Assembly (NCBI RefSeq): GCF_008386585.1
Contig: NZ_VUOB01000010.1
Span: 242,984-306,983, forward strand
Direction of reading: 5' to 3'
Length of the DNA: 64,000 nt
Origin: Solihabitans fulvus
Lineage (GTDB): Bacteria > Actinomycetota > Actinomycetes > Mycobacteriales > Pseudonocardiaceae
Shown here one piece after another: positions 32,618 to 41,229 of the stretch. Below the pieces are notes generated by a model. That model was given only the letters and a program-made list of their open reading frames with translations, was not told where the DNA came from and made no database searches. The position numbers and the translations under genes were made by a program. How positions within the stretch are numbered: position 1 is the stretch's first letter; every line of letters begins with the position of its first letter.

Positions 32618-32649
32618 GACCCCCGCCTTCCCCGCGCCTTGTCCGGCGC

Positions 32650-33015
32650 CTAGTTCCAGTCCAGCCCGCCGCGCCGCCACACGTAGGCGTAGGCGAAGCC
32701 GACCGTCGCGACGAACAGCGCGATCTCCACCAGGCCGAACATGCCGAGCGCGTTCGCGGACACCGCGAACGGGTAGAGGAACACCATTTCGATGTCGAAC
32801 AGGATGAACAGCATCGCCGTGAGGTAGTAGGCGACGGGCATGCGACCGCCGCCGACGATCGGCTGCGGCGACGGCTCGATGCCGCACTCGTAGGCGTCGA
32901 GCTTCGCCTTGTTGTACCGGCGCGGCCCGATGTAGGGCGCCGCGGCGACCGAGAAGAGCGCGAACGCGCCGGCAAGCGCGAACAACAGCACGAGGGGGAC
33001 GTAGGCCTGGAGCAC
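32650..33015 (-). CDS. nuoA: NADH-quinone oxidoreductase subunit A
   Basis: 121 residues with three membrane helices. [10 protein letters not shown] and [15 protein letters not shown] are diagnostic. The GTG at 33015 is chosen because GGAAAGGA lies 9 nt upstream and homologues start near [11 protein letters not shown]; a longer frame from 33069 would add a basic tail. It leads the operon. Twin Rex-type palindromes lie 148-199 nt upstream. Confidence 0.95.
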   Translation of the reverse strand: MLQAYVPLVLLFALAGAFALFSVAAAPYIGPRRYNKAKLDAYECGIEPSPQPIVGGGRMPVAYYLTAMLFILFDIEMVFLYPFAVSANALGMFGLVEIALFVATVGFAYAYVWRRGGLDWN

Positions 33016-33162
33016 CGTCCGCCGTCCTTTCCTTGTCCGCGCGACCTTCCGGTCGCTATCCGATCGCACCCTATGGGGTGTACTTCGCCCACTTCTCAGT
33101 TAGGCGGGCCTAACAGAACCGGCGGTAATCGCCGGCTCCTTGACCGCTTCACTGGTACCGCG

Positions 33163-33214
33163 CTTGTGAATCACTTCACAAGCCGCACCGTGTGGTTGTG
33201 AAGTGATTCACAAG
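33163..33214. promoter_or_regulatory. Twin Rex-type operators upstream of nuoA
   Basis: CTTGTGAATCACTTCACAA (33163-33181) and its exact reverse complement (33196-33214) are separated by 14 nt. Each arm is itself a palindrome, TTGTGAA-N4-TTCACAA, matching the layout of the Streptomyces Rex operator TGTGAA-N4-TTCACA. CRP-type sites (TGTGA-N6-TCACA) share this form, so a CRP/FNR protein is an alternative. If transcribed, the pair could also fold as a 19-bp hairpin. Confidence 0.75.
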
Positions 33215-33673
33215 GTGCGGGCCCAGTGTAGGACGCGCATACGGCCGCTGTCTCGCCCCCCTCCCAACGCGGTTGACCTGGGGTTACGCCCAGCCAGGGC
33301 GGCGCGAGGCCACGCGGGGCGAAGATCCGCACGTGAGGAGGGACACGCCACCGCGACGGGCCCGCAACCCGCTCGTCACGAGGTGAACGGGATCACACTC
33401 CGAGTCGACAATGGACGGACGGGGTCGCGCTCCCGGAGTTGATCATGATCCCGCGCGGGCGAGTTGAATATTCTCGCTCAATCGAGTGAACACGCGGCGC
33501 AATCAATTCCGACACTGTCGGCGGATTGACACGCGCACGACAGTGTGGCCCCGATCACGCCCGCACACCCTCCGACCAGCAACGATGCAGCCGCCGGACG
33601 GGCATGTCATGCAGAGGCCCGGCAGGACATCGAGTGTCACGAAGGGTCCCGTCAGGACATGCCCTAGCGGGCG
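33215..33673. other. Interval between the nuoA operators and menJ
   Basis: No believable gene. ACACTGTCG (33512-33520) and CGACAGTGT (33538-33546) form a 9-bp dyad. GGGCATGTC (33600-33608) and GACATGCCC (33656-33664) form another, ending 9 nt beyond the menJ stop, and enclose a repeated (GGC/GTC)AGGACAT at 33621 and 33651. The last may terminate menJ transcription. The region 33420-33500 is AT-richer. Confidence 0.45.
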
Positions 33674-34960
33674 TCAGGCGCTGGGCGCCAGCTTCGTGGC
33701 CGCGACGATGACGCGGTCCATCGAGTCGCCGTCCTTCGGGTCGTACAGGCCGGCCAGCAGCTTCAGCACCAGCCGCATCAGCGACTCCCTCGGCATGCCG
33801 TACTTGGTGGCGGTACGCATGATCACCGGGTTGCCGATGAGCTTGCTGAACACGTTGCCGAGCCGGTAGTAGCTGCCAAGCGCCTGCTTGAGCGCCGCCG
33901 GATAGCCCGCGAGGGCGCGCTCCCGCGACAGGCCAGCGGGCCGCGCCAGCGCCTGCACGACGCACTCGGCGGCGAGCCGCGCCGACTCCATCGCGTAGCC
34001 GATGCCCTCGCCGTTGAACGGGTTCACCATGCCGCCAGCGTCGCCGACGAGCAGCAAACCGTTGCGGTAGTGCGGGGTTCGGTTGAAACCCATCGGCAGC
34101 GCGGCGCCGCCGATCTTGCCGCTGGCGTTCTCCTCGCGGAAGCCCCACTCCTCCGGCGTGCCGTCCAGCCAGGACCGCAGCAGCGCGCGGTAGTCGGTGG
34201 TGCCGAAGGCCTTCGACGTCGACAGGATGCCGAGCCCGACGTTCACCGTGCCGTCGCCCATGCCGAAGATCCAGCCGTAGCCGGGCAACAGCACCGGCTG
34301 CGCGGGGTCGCTGCGGTCCCACAACTCCAGGTGCGACTCCAGGTAGTCGTCCTTGGTGCGCGGGCTCGTGTAGTAGCGGCGCACCGCGACGCCCATCGGG
34401 CGGTCGTCGCGCTTGTCGATGCCCACCGACAGCGCCAGCCGCGCCGACACCCCGTCGCAGGCCAACACCAGCGGCGCGCGGTAGGTGACCGGAACCCGGT
34501 CCTGGCCCGCCTTCGCGGTGACGCCGACGACCCGCCCGGTGCGCTCGTCGGTGATCGCGCCGGTCACCGTGGTCTGTTCGAGCAGGCGCGCGCCCGCCCG
34601 CTGCGCGGTGCGCGCCAACAGCTCGTCGAAGTCCTGCCTCGGCCGCACCACGCCGTAGGGCGGGAAGGTGGCCAGGTCGGGCCAGTCCAGCTCCATGGTG
34701 ACCCCGCCGCCGACCACCCGCAGGCCGCGGTTGTGCAGCCAGCCAGCCTCCTCGCGGGTGTCGATGCCGAGGTCGATGAGCTGCTTCACGCCGCGCGGGG
34801 TGAGGCCGTCGCCGCACACCTTCTCGCGCGGGAACGTGCTCTTCTCCAGCAGCACCACGTCCAGCCCGGCGCGGGCCAGGTAGGTGGCGGCCGTTGATCC
34901 AGCCGGCCCGGCGCCGACCACGATCACCTCGGCGTCTTCGCCTGCCTGACGACGGCTCAT
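33674..34960 (-). CDS. menJ: Menaquinone reductase MenJ (geranylgeranyl-reductase family)
   Basis: 428 residues. The FAD-binding start VIVVGAGPAGSTAATYLARA and the mid-protein GDAGGMVNPFNGEGIGYAM are typical of the geranylgeranyl reductase family. Position beside menG and near men genes, as in Mycobacterium, supports MenJ, which saturates the beta-isoprene unit of menaquinone. A plain geranylgeranyl reductase is the alternative. The ATG at 34960 has AGGAG upstream, directly joined to a Rex-type palindrome. Confidence 0.88.
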   Translation of the reverse strand: MSRRQAGEDAEVIVVGAGPAGSTAATYLARAGLDVVLLEKSTFPREKVCGDGLTPRGVKQLIDLGIDTREEAGWLHNRGLRVVGGGVTMELDWPDLATFPPYGVVRPRQDFDELLARTAQRAGARLLEQTTVTGAITDERTGRVVGVTAKAGQDRVPVTYRAPLVLACDGVSARLALSVGIDKRDDRPMGVAVRRYYTSPRTKDDYLESHLELWDRSDPAQPVLLPGYGWIFGMGDGTVNVGLGILSTSKAFGTTDYRALLRSWLDGTPEEWGFREENASGKIGGAALPMGFNRTPHYRNGLLLVGDAGGMVNPFNGEGIGYAMESARLAAECVVQALARPAGLSRERALAGYPAALKQALGSYYRLGNVFSKLIGNPVIMRTATKYGMPRESLMRLVLKLLAGLYDPKDGDSMDRVIVAATKLAPSA

Positions 34961-34970
34961 GCTGGGCTCC

Positions 34971-34989
34971 TTGTGAATGCGTTCACGAA
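34971..34989. promoter_or_regulatory. Rex-type operator at the menJ start
   Basis: TTGTGAATGCGTTCACGAA differs from the palindrome TTGTGAA-N4-TTCACAA at one base. On the coding strand it runs straight into AGGAG and lies 10 nt before the ATG, so a bound protein would block initiation. It matches the two sites upstream of nuoA. Confidence 0.65.
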
Positions 34990-35075
34990 GTGGAGCCGAG
35001 TCTAACCCGGCCCGTTTCGTCTCAATTCGGCGATCGACACAGCTTCGCCCGACCTGATGAGGGCAAAACTCCAGA

Positions 35076-35786
35076 TCAGGGGCTCGCGGTCGGGTCGGTC
35101 ACTGGCTTGGTCGCCTTGTGCAGCGCGGCAACCCCGAAGGTCAGGTTGAGCCACGCCACGTCCTCCCAGCCCGCCTCGGCGATCAGCTCGCCGAGCGCCC
35201 GCTGGTCGTGCCAGTCGTGCATGGACTCCGCAAGGTACTGGTAGGCCTCGGGGTTGGAGGAGAACGGCCGCGCGATCGCCGGCAGCACCCGCAGCCCGAT
35301 GCCGCGGTACAGCGCGCGCATCGGCCGCCACGGCGGCGTGGACACCTCCAGGATCACCAGCCGACCGCCCGGCCGGACGACCCTGGCCATCTCCCTGAGC
35401 GCCGCCACGGTGTCGCTGAAGTTGCGCAGCCCGAAGGAGACCGTGGCCGCGTCGAACACGCCGTCGGCGAACGGCAGCCGCAGCGCGTCGGCGGCGACCT
35501 TGGGCACGTCCCGGTGCGCGCCGCTGCGCAGCATGCCGAGCGAGAAGTCCGCGGCGACGCACCACGCGCCCGAACTCGCGAACTCCACGGTCGACACGGC
35601 GGTGCCGGCCGCGAGGTCGAGCACCTTCTCCCCCGGTCCGGCCTCCAGCACCCGCCTGGTCCACTCCCGCCAGCGCCGGTCGAAGCCGAGCGTCATCCAC
35701 GAGTTCGTCCGGTCGTAGCCCTTGGCCACGCCGTCGAACATCTCGGCGACCTCACTCGGTTTCTTGTCCAGACCAGCCCTCGACAT
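35076..35786 (-). CDS. menG: Demethylmenaquinone methyltransferase
   Basis: 236 residues, a class I SAM methyltransferase of the UbiE/MenG family. [20 protein letters not shown] at residues 12-31 is the family start, and [12 protein letters not shown] binds [23 protein letters not shown] is the UbiE signature II region. It catalyses the last ring step of menaquinone synthesis. It lies 115 bp upstream of menJ on the same strand. The ATG at 35786 fits the family start. Confidence 0.93.
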   Translation of the reverse strand: MSRAGLDKKPSEVAEMFDGVAKGYDRTNSWMTLGFDRRWREWTRRVLEAGPGEKVLDLAAGTAVSTVEFASSGAWCVAADFSLGMLRSGAHRDVPKVAADALRLPFADGVFDAATVSFGLRNFSDTVAALREMARVVRPGGRLVILEVSTPPWRPMRALYRGIGLRVLPAIARPFSSNPEAYQYLAESMHDWHDQRALGELIAEAGWEDVAWLNLTFGVAALHKATKPVTDPTASP

Positions 35787-35876
35787 GTCAGCAGCTTATG
35801 CCGGGTCCGCTGAGGATCAGGCCGACACCGGCATGCCGGGTCGCCAGCCGGGCCGCCAGCAGGGCCGTCCGACGGG

Positions 35877-36992
35877 TCAGGAGACGCCCGCGCGCATCGC
35901 CGTCAGCATGCCGTCGACGGCCGTCCGCCACGGGTACTGCTCGGCCCGCGCCCGCGCGGCCGCCCGCCTGGTCGGCTGGCTGACCGACAGCAGCCCGGCG
36001 ACGGCGTCGGCGAACTGGCCGGCGTCGTCGCCGACCGCGGCCCCGCAGTCCGGCCGGACGATCTCGCGCAGCGCCGAGGACTCCGAGACCACCACCGGCG
36101 TGCCCGAGGCCAGCGCCTCGAGCGCGGCCAGCCCGAAGGTCTCGTGCGGGCCGGGCGCGAGCGAGACGTCCGAGGTCGCCAGCAGCGCGGCCACGTCGGC
36201 GCGCGAGTGCACGAAGCCGAGGAACGTCACCGGCAGGCCGGCCGCGCGGCGCTCCAGCGCCTCCCGCCTTGGGCCGTCGCCGGCCACCACCAGCCGGACC
36301 CGGTGGCCCGCCGAGTGCAGCTCGGCCGCGGTGTCCACGCTGCGCTCCACGTGCTTCTCCGGGGACAGCCTGCCGCAGTGCACCAGCAGGGCGTCCGCGC
36401 CCATCGCCAGCTCGGCGCGCAGCGCGCGGTCCCGCCTGGTCGGCGAGAACGTGCGCAGGTCGACGCCGAGCGGCACCTGGGCGACGTTGCGCGCGCCGAT
36501 CCGGTCGAACTCCTCGCGGGCGAACTCCGTGGTGCACACCACGGTGTCGTAGCTGGCCGCCATCCTGCGGTTGGCCCAGTCCGCGCCCCGCCGCGCCAGG
36601 CCGTCCGGCAGCAGGAACTGCTGGAGCAGCCGGTCGAGCCGCTCGTGCGAGATCACCACGCTCGGCACGCCGTGCTCGGCGGCCCACCGGCCCATGCCGC
36701 GCAGCGTCAACCGGTCGGACACCTCAAGCCGGTCCGGGCGCAGCCGGTCGAGCAGGGCCCGCACCCGCCACGGGTCGACCGCGCGATAGCCGCCGGTGCC
36801 GGGGATCCTGGGCGCCGGCAGCACGATCCGGCGCACGCCGTCGGGCAGCGACTCGTCCTCGGCCGCCGCGCCGGGCACCACCAGCACCACCTCGTGGCCG
36901 CGCGCGACGTAGCCCGCGCCGAGGTGGTTCAGCGCGGTGCGCAGGCCGCCGGAGCGCGGGCCGTAGAAGTTGGCCAGTTGGACGATCCGCAT
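35877..36992 (-). CDS. GT4-family glycosyltransferase (mannosyltransferase-like)
   Basis: 371 residues of the GT-B fold. It starts MRIVQLANFYGPRSGGLRTA (acceptor side), and the donor domain has HCGRLSPEKHVERSVDTA and the EX7E motif in GPHETFGLAALEALASGTPV. The paired gene upstream is MgtA-like, and both resemble GDP-mannose-dependent enzymes of actinobacterial lipoglycan or phosphatidylinositol mannoside synthesis (PimC-like). It begins 4 nt after that gene ends, so the two form an operon. Donor and acceptor are inferred. Confidence 0.82.
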   Translation of the reverse strand: MRIVQLANFYGPRSGGLRTALNHLGAGYVARGHEVVLVVPGAAAEDESLPDGVRRIVLPAPRIPGTGGYRAVDPWRVRALLDRLRPDRLEVSDRLTLRGMGRWAAEHGVPSVVISHERLDRLLQQFLLPDGLARRGADWANRRMAASYDTVVCTTEFAREEFDRIGARNVAQVPLGVDLRTFSPTRRDRALRAELAMGADALLVHCGRLSPEKHVERSVDTAAELHSAGHRVRLVVAGDGPRREALERRAAGLPVTFLGFVHSRADVAALLATSDVSLAPGPHETFGLAALEALASGTPVVVSESSALREIVRPDCGAAVGDDAGQFADAVAGLLSVSQPTRRAAARARAEQYPWRTAVDGMLTAMRAGVS

Positions 36993-36996
36993 GAGC

Positions 36997-38109
36997 TCAG
37001 GCCGCCTTTGCGGCGAGGGGTTGGGCCAGCACGTCCGCGTAGTGGCCGAGCAGCTCCCGGCACAGCGCGGGCCAGGTGCGGCCAAGCACCGAACGCCGGG
37101 CGGCCAGGCCGAAGTCCGCGCGCAGCACGGGATCCCGCAACCGGTCGACGACGGCGCGCAGCTCGGCCGGGTCGTCCGACAGCAGGAACCCGGTGTGGCC
37201 GTGCCGGATCAGGTCGCGCGGACCGCCCGCGTCCGGCGCGATCGCCGGGACGCCGCTGGCCAGCGCCTCCTGCACGGCCTGGCAGAACGTCTCGTGCGGG
37301 CCGGTGTGCGCGAACACGTCGAGGCTCGCGTAGGCGGTGGCGAGTGCCGGACCGGAGCGGAAGCCGAGGAACGCCGCGTCCGGCAGCTCGCGGCGCAACG
37401 CGGGCGCGTCCGGGCCGTCGCCGATCACGACCACCCGCACCCCCGGCACGCCGTTCAACGCGGCGAGCCTGGCGACCTGCTTCTCCGGCGCGAGCCTGCC
37501 GACGTAGCCGACCAGCAGCTCGCCGTTCGGGGCCAGCTCGGCGCGCAGCGCGTCGTCGCGGCGGCCGGGGTGGAACAGGTCGACGTCGACGCCCCGCGCC
37601 CAGCGGTGCACCCTCGGCACGCCGTGCCCGAGCAGCGCCTGCACGGCGGAACTCGACGGCGCGAGGGTGCGGTCGGCCTGGGTGTGCAGGCGGCGGGTCC
37701 ACCGCCAGGCGGCCCGCGCGCCGAGGCCGAGGCCGTAGCTGCCGGCGAAACCGGCCACGTCGGTCTGGTAGACCGCGACCGTCGGCAGGCCGAGCCTGCG
37801 GGCCGCAGACAGGCCGCGCGCGCCGAGCACGAACGGCGACGCGAGGTGCACCACGTCAGGGCGGAAGGACTCGAGGGCGGTCAGCACCCGTCTGGTCGGC
37901 ACGCCGACCGGTAACGAGGAGACCTTGGGCAGGTCAACCGAGGGGACCCGGACGACCGGGGTGCCCTCGTGGTGGTCTGGACCGGCACCCGGCGCGATGA
38001 CCAGCGCCGCGTGCCCATGCCGCCGAAGGTGCTCAAGAACCCTGAGCACGGAGTTGGTGACCCCGTTCACCTGCGGCAAGAAGCTCTCGGTGACGATCGC
38101 GACTCGCAC
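36997..38109 (-). CDS. mgtA: GDP-mannose-dependent alpha-mannosyltransferase, MgtA-like
   Basis: 370 residues, GT-B fold. [20 protein letters not shown] is the typical MgtA start; the donor site has [16 protein letters not shown] and the EX7E motif in [17 protein letters not shown]. In Mycobacterium the homologue lies beside menG and makes mannosylated glycolipids. The GTG at 38109 fits the family; the frame continues upstream without similarity. It is transcribed towards menG but separated from it by the second transferase. Confidence 0.82.
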   Translation of the reverse strand: MRVAIVTESFLPQVNGVTNSVLRVLEHLRRHGHAALVIAPGAGPDHHEGTPVVRVPSVDLPKVSSLPVGVPTRRVLTALESFRPDVVHLASPFVLGARGLSAARRLGLPTVAVYQTDVAGFAGSYGLGLGARAAWRWTRRLHTQADRTLAPSSSAVQALLGHGVPRVHRWARGVDVDLFHPGRRDDALRAELAPNGELLVGYVGRLAPEKQVARLAALNGVPGVRVVVIGDGPDAPALRRELPDAAFLGFRSGPALATAYASLDVFAHTGPHETFCQAVQEALASGVPAIAPDAGGPRDLIRHGHTGFLLSDDPAELRAVVDRLRDPVLRADFGLAARRSVLGRTWPALCRELLGHYADVLAQPLAAKAA

Positions 38110-38286
38110 GGGCCCTACCGTTGCCGGTGCGGGGTCCGCCCAGCCGACGCGTGCGTGAAGAGGCGGGGAACACCTTCGTAACTCCTCGAACCGCGTCGGC
38201 GCGGTGTGCAGACTTGACCTGGTGATTGGCACAGCGTCATCTGACCGTCGCATCACGGACACCCTGCGCGGCGAACCTAGGGCGGC

Positions 38287-39123
38287 ATGACCGTCTTGTC
38301 CTCTCGGCCCGCACAGCCCGTCGACCCAGGCCTGGTGTCACTCGCCCTGGAGGTCGCCGGCCGGCTGGCGAACGATGCCGCGGACGTCATCATGGCGACC
38401 GCGGGGCGAGGGGCGCGGCCGGACAGCACGGAGTCGCCGTTCGACTGGGTGACCGACACCGACCGGACGCTGGAGCGGCACACCAGGCGGGTGTTGGCCG
38501 CGGAGTTCCCCGGCATGCCGGTGGTGTGCGAGGACTCCGACATCGACGCGACCGTCGCCAGCGAGGCCGAGTTCCGCTGGGTGGTCGATCCGGTCGACGG
38601 GACGTCGAACTACGTGGCCGGGATGCCGTGGTGCTCCTACAGCCTGGCGCTGCTGGACAGGTGGGGGCCGGTGGTCGGGGTGGTCGCGGACCCGTACCGG
38701 TCCCAGATCTACGCGGCGGCGCGCGGCAGGGGCATGCGGGCGAACGGGACGCCGGTGCGGCTGACGGACCGGACGACGGCGAGCGGGGCGATCGTGTGCA
38801 CCGAGCTGACCAGGACCGGCCCGTGGCCGGGGATGGGCGAGTTCATCGCCACCGCGGCGGCCGCCAGGACGGGCGTGCGGGTGCTCGGCTCGCCTGCCTT
38901 GGCGGTGGCGCAGGTGGCGCTCGGGCACGCGGCGGCGGCAGTGCTGCACAGCTATCACGAATGGGACGTGGCCGGGGCGGTGGCGCTTGCGGTGGAATCG
39001 GGGGCCGCGGTGCTGGATCGCAACGGCGAGGACGCCCCGTTGCCGGTGGACGGTTTGCTGGTGGCCGCGCCCGGCGCCGCCGAAGAGGTGTTGGCGTGGT
39101 GGCAGTCCTGCGCGGGGCTCTGA
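38287..39123 (+). CDS. Inositol-monophosphatase-family phosphatase
   Basis: 278 residues. Motif A ([12 protein letters not shown], about residues 98-109) and motif B ([15 protein letters not shown]) supply the metal-binding aspartates, and [11 protein letters not shown] precedes the first acidic loop. It would remove phosphate from inositol-, histidinol- or sugar phosphates using magnesium. It is divergent from the mannosyltransferases, which fits inositol-lipid metabolism but does not prove it. Its ATG at 38287 comes 177 bp after the divergent mgtA start. Confidence 0.88.
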   Translation: MTVLSSRPAQPVDPGLVSLALEVAGRLANDAADVIMATAGRGARPDSTESPFDWVTDTDRTLERHTRRVLAAEFPGMPVVCEDSDIDATVASEAEFRWVVDPVDGTSNYVAGMPWCSYSLALLDRWGPVVGVVADPYRSQIYAAARGRGMRANGTPVRLTDRTTASGAIVCTELTRTGPWPGMGEFIATAAAARTGVRVLGSPALAVAQVALGHAAAAVLHSYHEWDVAGAVALAVESGAAVLDRNGEDAPLPVDGLLVAAPGAAEEVLAWWQSCAGL

Positions 39124-39143
39124 GTTCTGCTATTGTCTGCATG

Positions 39144-39163
39144 TCGCCTCCAATAGGAGGCGA
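39144..39163 (+). promoter_or_regulatory. Perfect hairpin containing a ribosome-binding sequence
   Basis: TCGCCTCC (39144-39151) and GGAGGCGA (39156-39163) pair fully around AATA. The right arm is an ideal Shine-Dalgarno sequence 2 nt before a GTG at 39166 that opens a 23-codon frame (to 39237). The frame runs into the convergent gene and may not be real. The element could equally be a short terminator for the phosphatase gene, 21 nt after its stop. Confidence 0.45.
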
Positions 39164-39214
39164 AAGTGAGCCCGGTTCACCGTCCGGACGGTCGGTTGCC
39201 GGGCTTCGCGCTTT

Positions 39215-39745
39215 CTAGGGAACATCGACCTGGGTGACCTCGTCCACGAGGCAGCCCACCCGTCGACGCCAGTCTCCACCGGCGCCATGACACCACGCGA
39301 CACCGTCGCTCACCCAGAGGATCGGATCCTCGCCGGGACGCAGGTGATCGTAGGTGAGAAGTTTGGAGTTCGTCCCCACTATCTCGGCGAGCGTGTGGCG
39401 ATCACCAATGTCCTGGTGCTGGCAGCTCTCCAGCGCCAACCGGGACACCCCGAGCTCAAGCATTTTCCGTGCGATTGCCGCCAAACACGCTCGCCGCGCC
39501 ACCAGGTCGTCGTGATGACGGCAGCTCCAGACCCTGGCACGGAGCCCGAGGTCGTGCAGGCGGGAGACGAGTTCGCGCCGGCGGGAGTCACTTTCCTTCT
39601 TGAAGTGAACTCGGCGTTGGCCGGGCTTCACGAGACGGCGCAGGCCAACCCGCGTCCTGTCCAACTCTCGGGGCCGAACCAGCGTTACCGCCATCAGGTA
39701 GACGCCGCCGCGTCGCGATTCATCGACGAATCCGTGCCAGGTCAT
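39215..39745 (-). CDS. Hypothetical protein, possibly DUF3800/RNase H-like
   Basis: 176 residues, not firmly recognised. It starts MTWHGFVDESRRGGVYLMAV, where an early FVDES followed by a hydrophobic strand resembles the DUF3800 family, and has WVSDGVAWCHGAGGDWRRRV near the end, like the late acidic helix of that family. It is rich in Arg and His. The codon pattern supports a gene. The ATG at 39745 is preferred to one at 39757 because the match begins there. It stands alone; mobile-element association is possible but not shown. Confidence 0.55.
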   Translation of the reverse strand: MTWHGFVDESRRGGVYLMAVTLVRPRELDRTRVGLRRLVKPGQRRVHFKKESDSRRRELVSRLHDLGLRARVWSCRHHDDLVARRACLAAIARKMLELGVSRLALESCQHQDIGDRHTLAEIVGTNSKLLTYDHLRPGEDPILWVSDGVAWCHGAGGDWRRRVGCLVDEVTQVDVP

Positions 39746-39863
39746 GACAGGGATCATCCACTAGCCCGGAATTGACGTTCCCATTCAGTCCATCAGGTTA
39801 CTCCTATCGAAGCATTCGGGCGGGAATCCTTCCCAGAGATCCAATCATGCCTGGACAAAGAAT

Positions 39864-39893
39864 CTCGCCCGAACTCCGGCGAGTTCGGGCGAG
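39864..39893. terminator. Terminator of the flavin monooxygenase gene
   Basis: CTCGCCCGAACTC (39864-39876) and GAGTTCGGGCGAG (39881-39893) form a perfect 13-bp stem with a 4-nt loop, 9 nt beyond the stop at 39903. On the minus strand ATTCTTTGTCC follows. Confidence 0.85.
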
Positions 39894-39902
39894 TTCCGTT
39901 TG

Positions 39903-41105
39903 TCAGGCCGCACGGGAAACGGTGGGCAGGGTCGGGTAGTCCTTCACCTTGACCTTGTTGGCCGCACCCGCGGTGATCTTGTTGAAAAGCCCGGCAAGAA
40001 TCTTCGTGGACAGCATCCGGTACACCCGGTTGCGCTGCTTGATCTTCTTCTCGGTCACCGGCGCGAGGAACGGGCCCGCGCCCTTGGCCTGCTTCTGGCC
40101 GAGGGCCGCACCGGGGCGCAGGTGCGCCTCGTAGGCGGCGAACGCGGTGGCGTGATCGCCGTCGGCGGCGGCCAGCTCGCTGGCCAGCACGTAGGCGCCG
40201 AGCATGGCGAGGCCGGTCGCGGAGCCGCCGGGGCCCGACGCCCAGGCCGCGTCGCCGAGCAGCACGACCCGGCCGGTGGACCAGCGGTCCAGGTGGATCT
40301 GGCTGAGCGAGTCGAAGTACATGTCCTCCGCCTCCCACATGGCCCGCACGAGGCCCGGCGTCTCCCAGCCGACCCCGGCGAACGCCTCGGCCACGATCCG
40401 CTTCTGCTGCCCAGCGTCGCGGCGGGCGTAGGGCAGGTTCGCGGCCTCGAAGACGAACATGACGTCGGCCTTGGCGTGGTCCCGTGAGCTGCTGACCATC
40501 ACGCCCCTGCCCGGCTCGTTGTAGATCCGCCCGGTGTGGTCGAGGCCGAGGGTGTTGTCGGTGCTGAAGCCCGCGATGTAGAAGCCGAGGTCCGTCCTGA
40601 ACTGCTCCTCCTCGCCGAACGCGAGCCTGCGCACCGCCGAGTGCAGCCCGTCCGCGCCGACCACCAGGTCGAACCTGCGGGGCTCGCCGTGCGCGAAGGT
40701 GACGTCGACGCCGTCGGGGGTCTCGGTCAGCGACGTGATCCAGTCGCCGAACACGTACTCGGCGCTGTCCTTGGTGCGCTCGTACAGGATCCTGGTGAGG
40801 TCCCCTCTGGCGATCTCCACCTCGCCTGCGAAGAACGAGGACGGCAGGCTGACCAGCTCCCTGCCGTTCTCGTCGACGACGACCTCCGCGCCCATGGCGG
40901 TCTCCTTGGCGCGGATGTCCGCCAGCACCTCCATGCGCTCCAGCAACCGCATCTGCTCGCCCCGGAAGTCGACCGCGCTGCCGCCCTCGCGCAGCCCCGC
41001 CGCCCGCTCGACCACGGTGGCGGTGAAGCCGCGCCGCTCCAGCCAGTAGGCGAGCGCCGGACCGGCGATGCCCGCACCGGAGATGAGGACGTTGGTGTTC
41101 TTCAT
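39903..41105 (-). CDS. FAD-dependent aromatic-type monooxygenase
   Basis: 400 residues. ISGAGIAGPALAYWLERRGF near the N terminus binds FAD; the conserved VVGADGLHSAVRRLAF region and VVLLGDAAWASGPGGSATGL complete the PHBH-type fold. Such enzymes hydroxylate aromatics, tetracyclines or other ring compounds using NAD(P)H and oxygen. The ATG at 41105 (MKNTNVLISGAG) matches family starts. It lies downstream of paaE on the same strand, separated by 124 bp with its own direct repeats, so it is probably controlled separately. Confidence 0.87.
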   Translation of the reverse strand: MKNTNVLISGAGIAGPALAYWLERRGFTATVVERAAGLREGGSAVDFRGEQMRLLERMEVLADIRAKETAMGAEVVVDENGRELVSLPSSFFAGEVEIARGDLTRILYERTKDSAEYVFGDWITSLTETPDGVDVTFAHGEPRRFDLVVGADGLHSAVRRLAFGEEEQFRTDLGFYIAGFSTDNTLGLDHTGRIYNEPGRGVMVSSSRDHAKADVMFVFEAANLPYARRDAGQQKRIVAEAFAGVGWETPGLVRAMWEAEDMYFDSLSQIHLDRWSTGRVVLLGDAAWASGPGGSATGLAMLGAYVLASELAAADGDHATAFAAYEAHLRPGAALGQKQAKGAGPFLAPVTEKKIKQRNRVYRMLSTKILAGLFNKITAGAANKVKVKDYPTLPTVSRAA

Positions 41106-41177
41106 GGTGTGCTCCCTGGCCTGTCCTGGCGACCGGCCCGCGGGAGCGGACCGCCGATGACCAAAGACTGGCCGGGC

Positions 41178-41211
41178 GCGCTGACCGCCCACCTACCAAG
41201 CGCTGACCGCC
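41178..41211. promoter_or_regulatory. Direct repeat upstream of the monooxygenase gene
   Basis: GCGCTGACCGCC occurs at 41178-41189 and 41200-41211, 22 bp apart (two helical turns), 73 bp upstream of the monooxygenase start. CCTACC between them and GGTAGG just after form a short dyad. This suits a dimeric regulator, not identified here. Confidence 0.4.
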
Positions 41212-41229
41212 GGGCGGCCGCGCGGTAGG

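Noticed and set aside
39166..39237. A firm small gene call for the 23-codon frame
   Set aside because: It overlaps the 3' end of the convergent gene and has no independent support beyond the ribosome-binding sequence; kept only as a finding.
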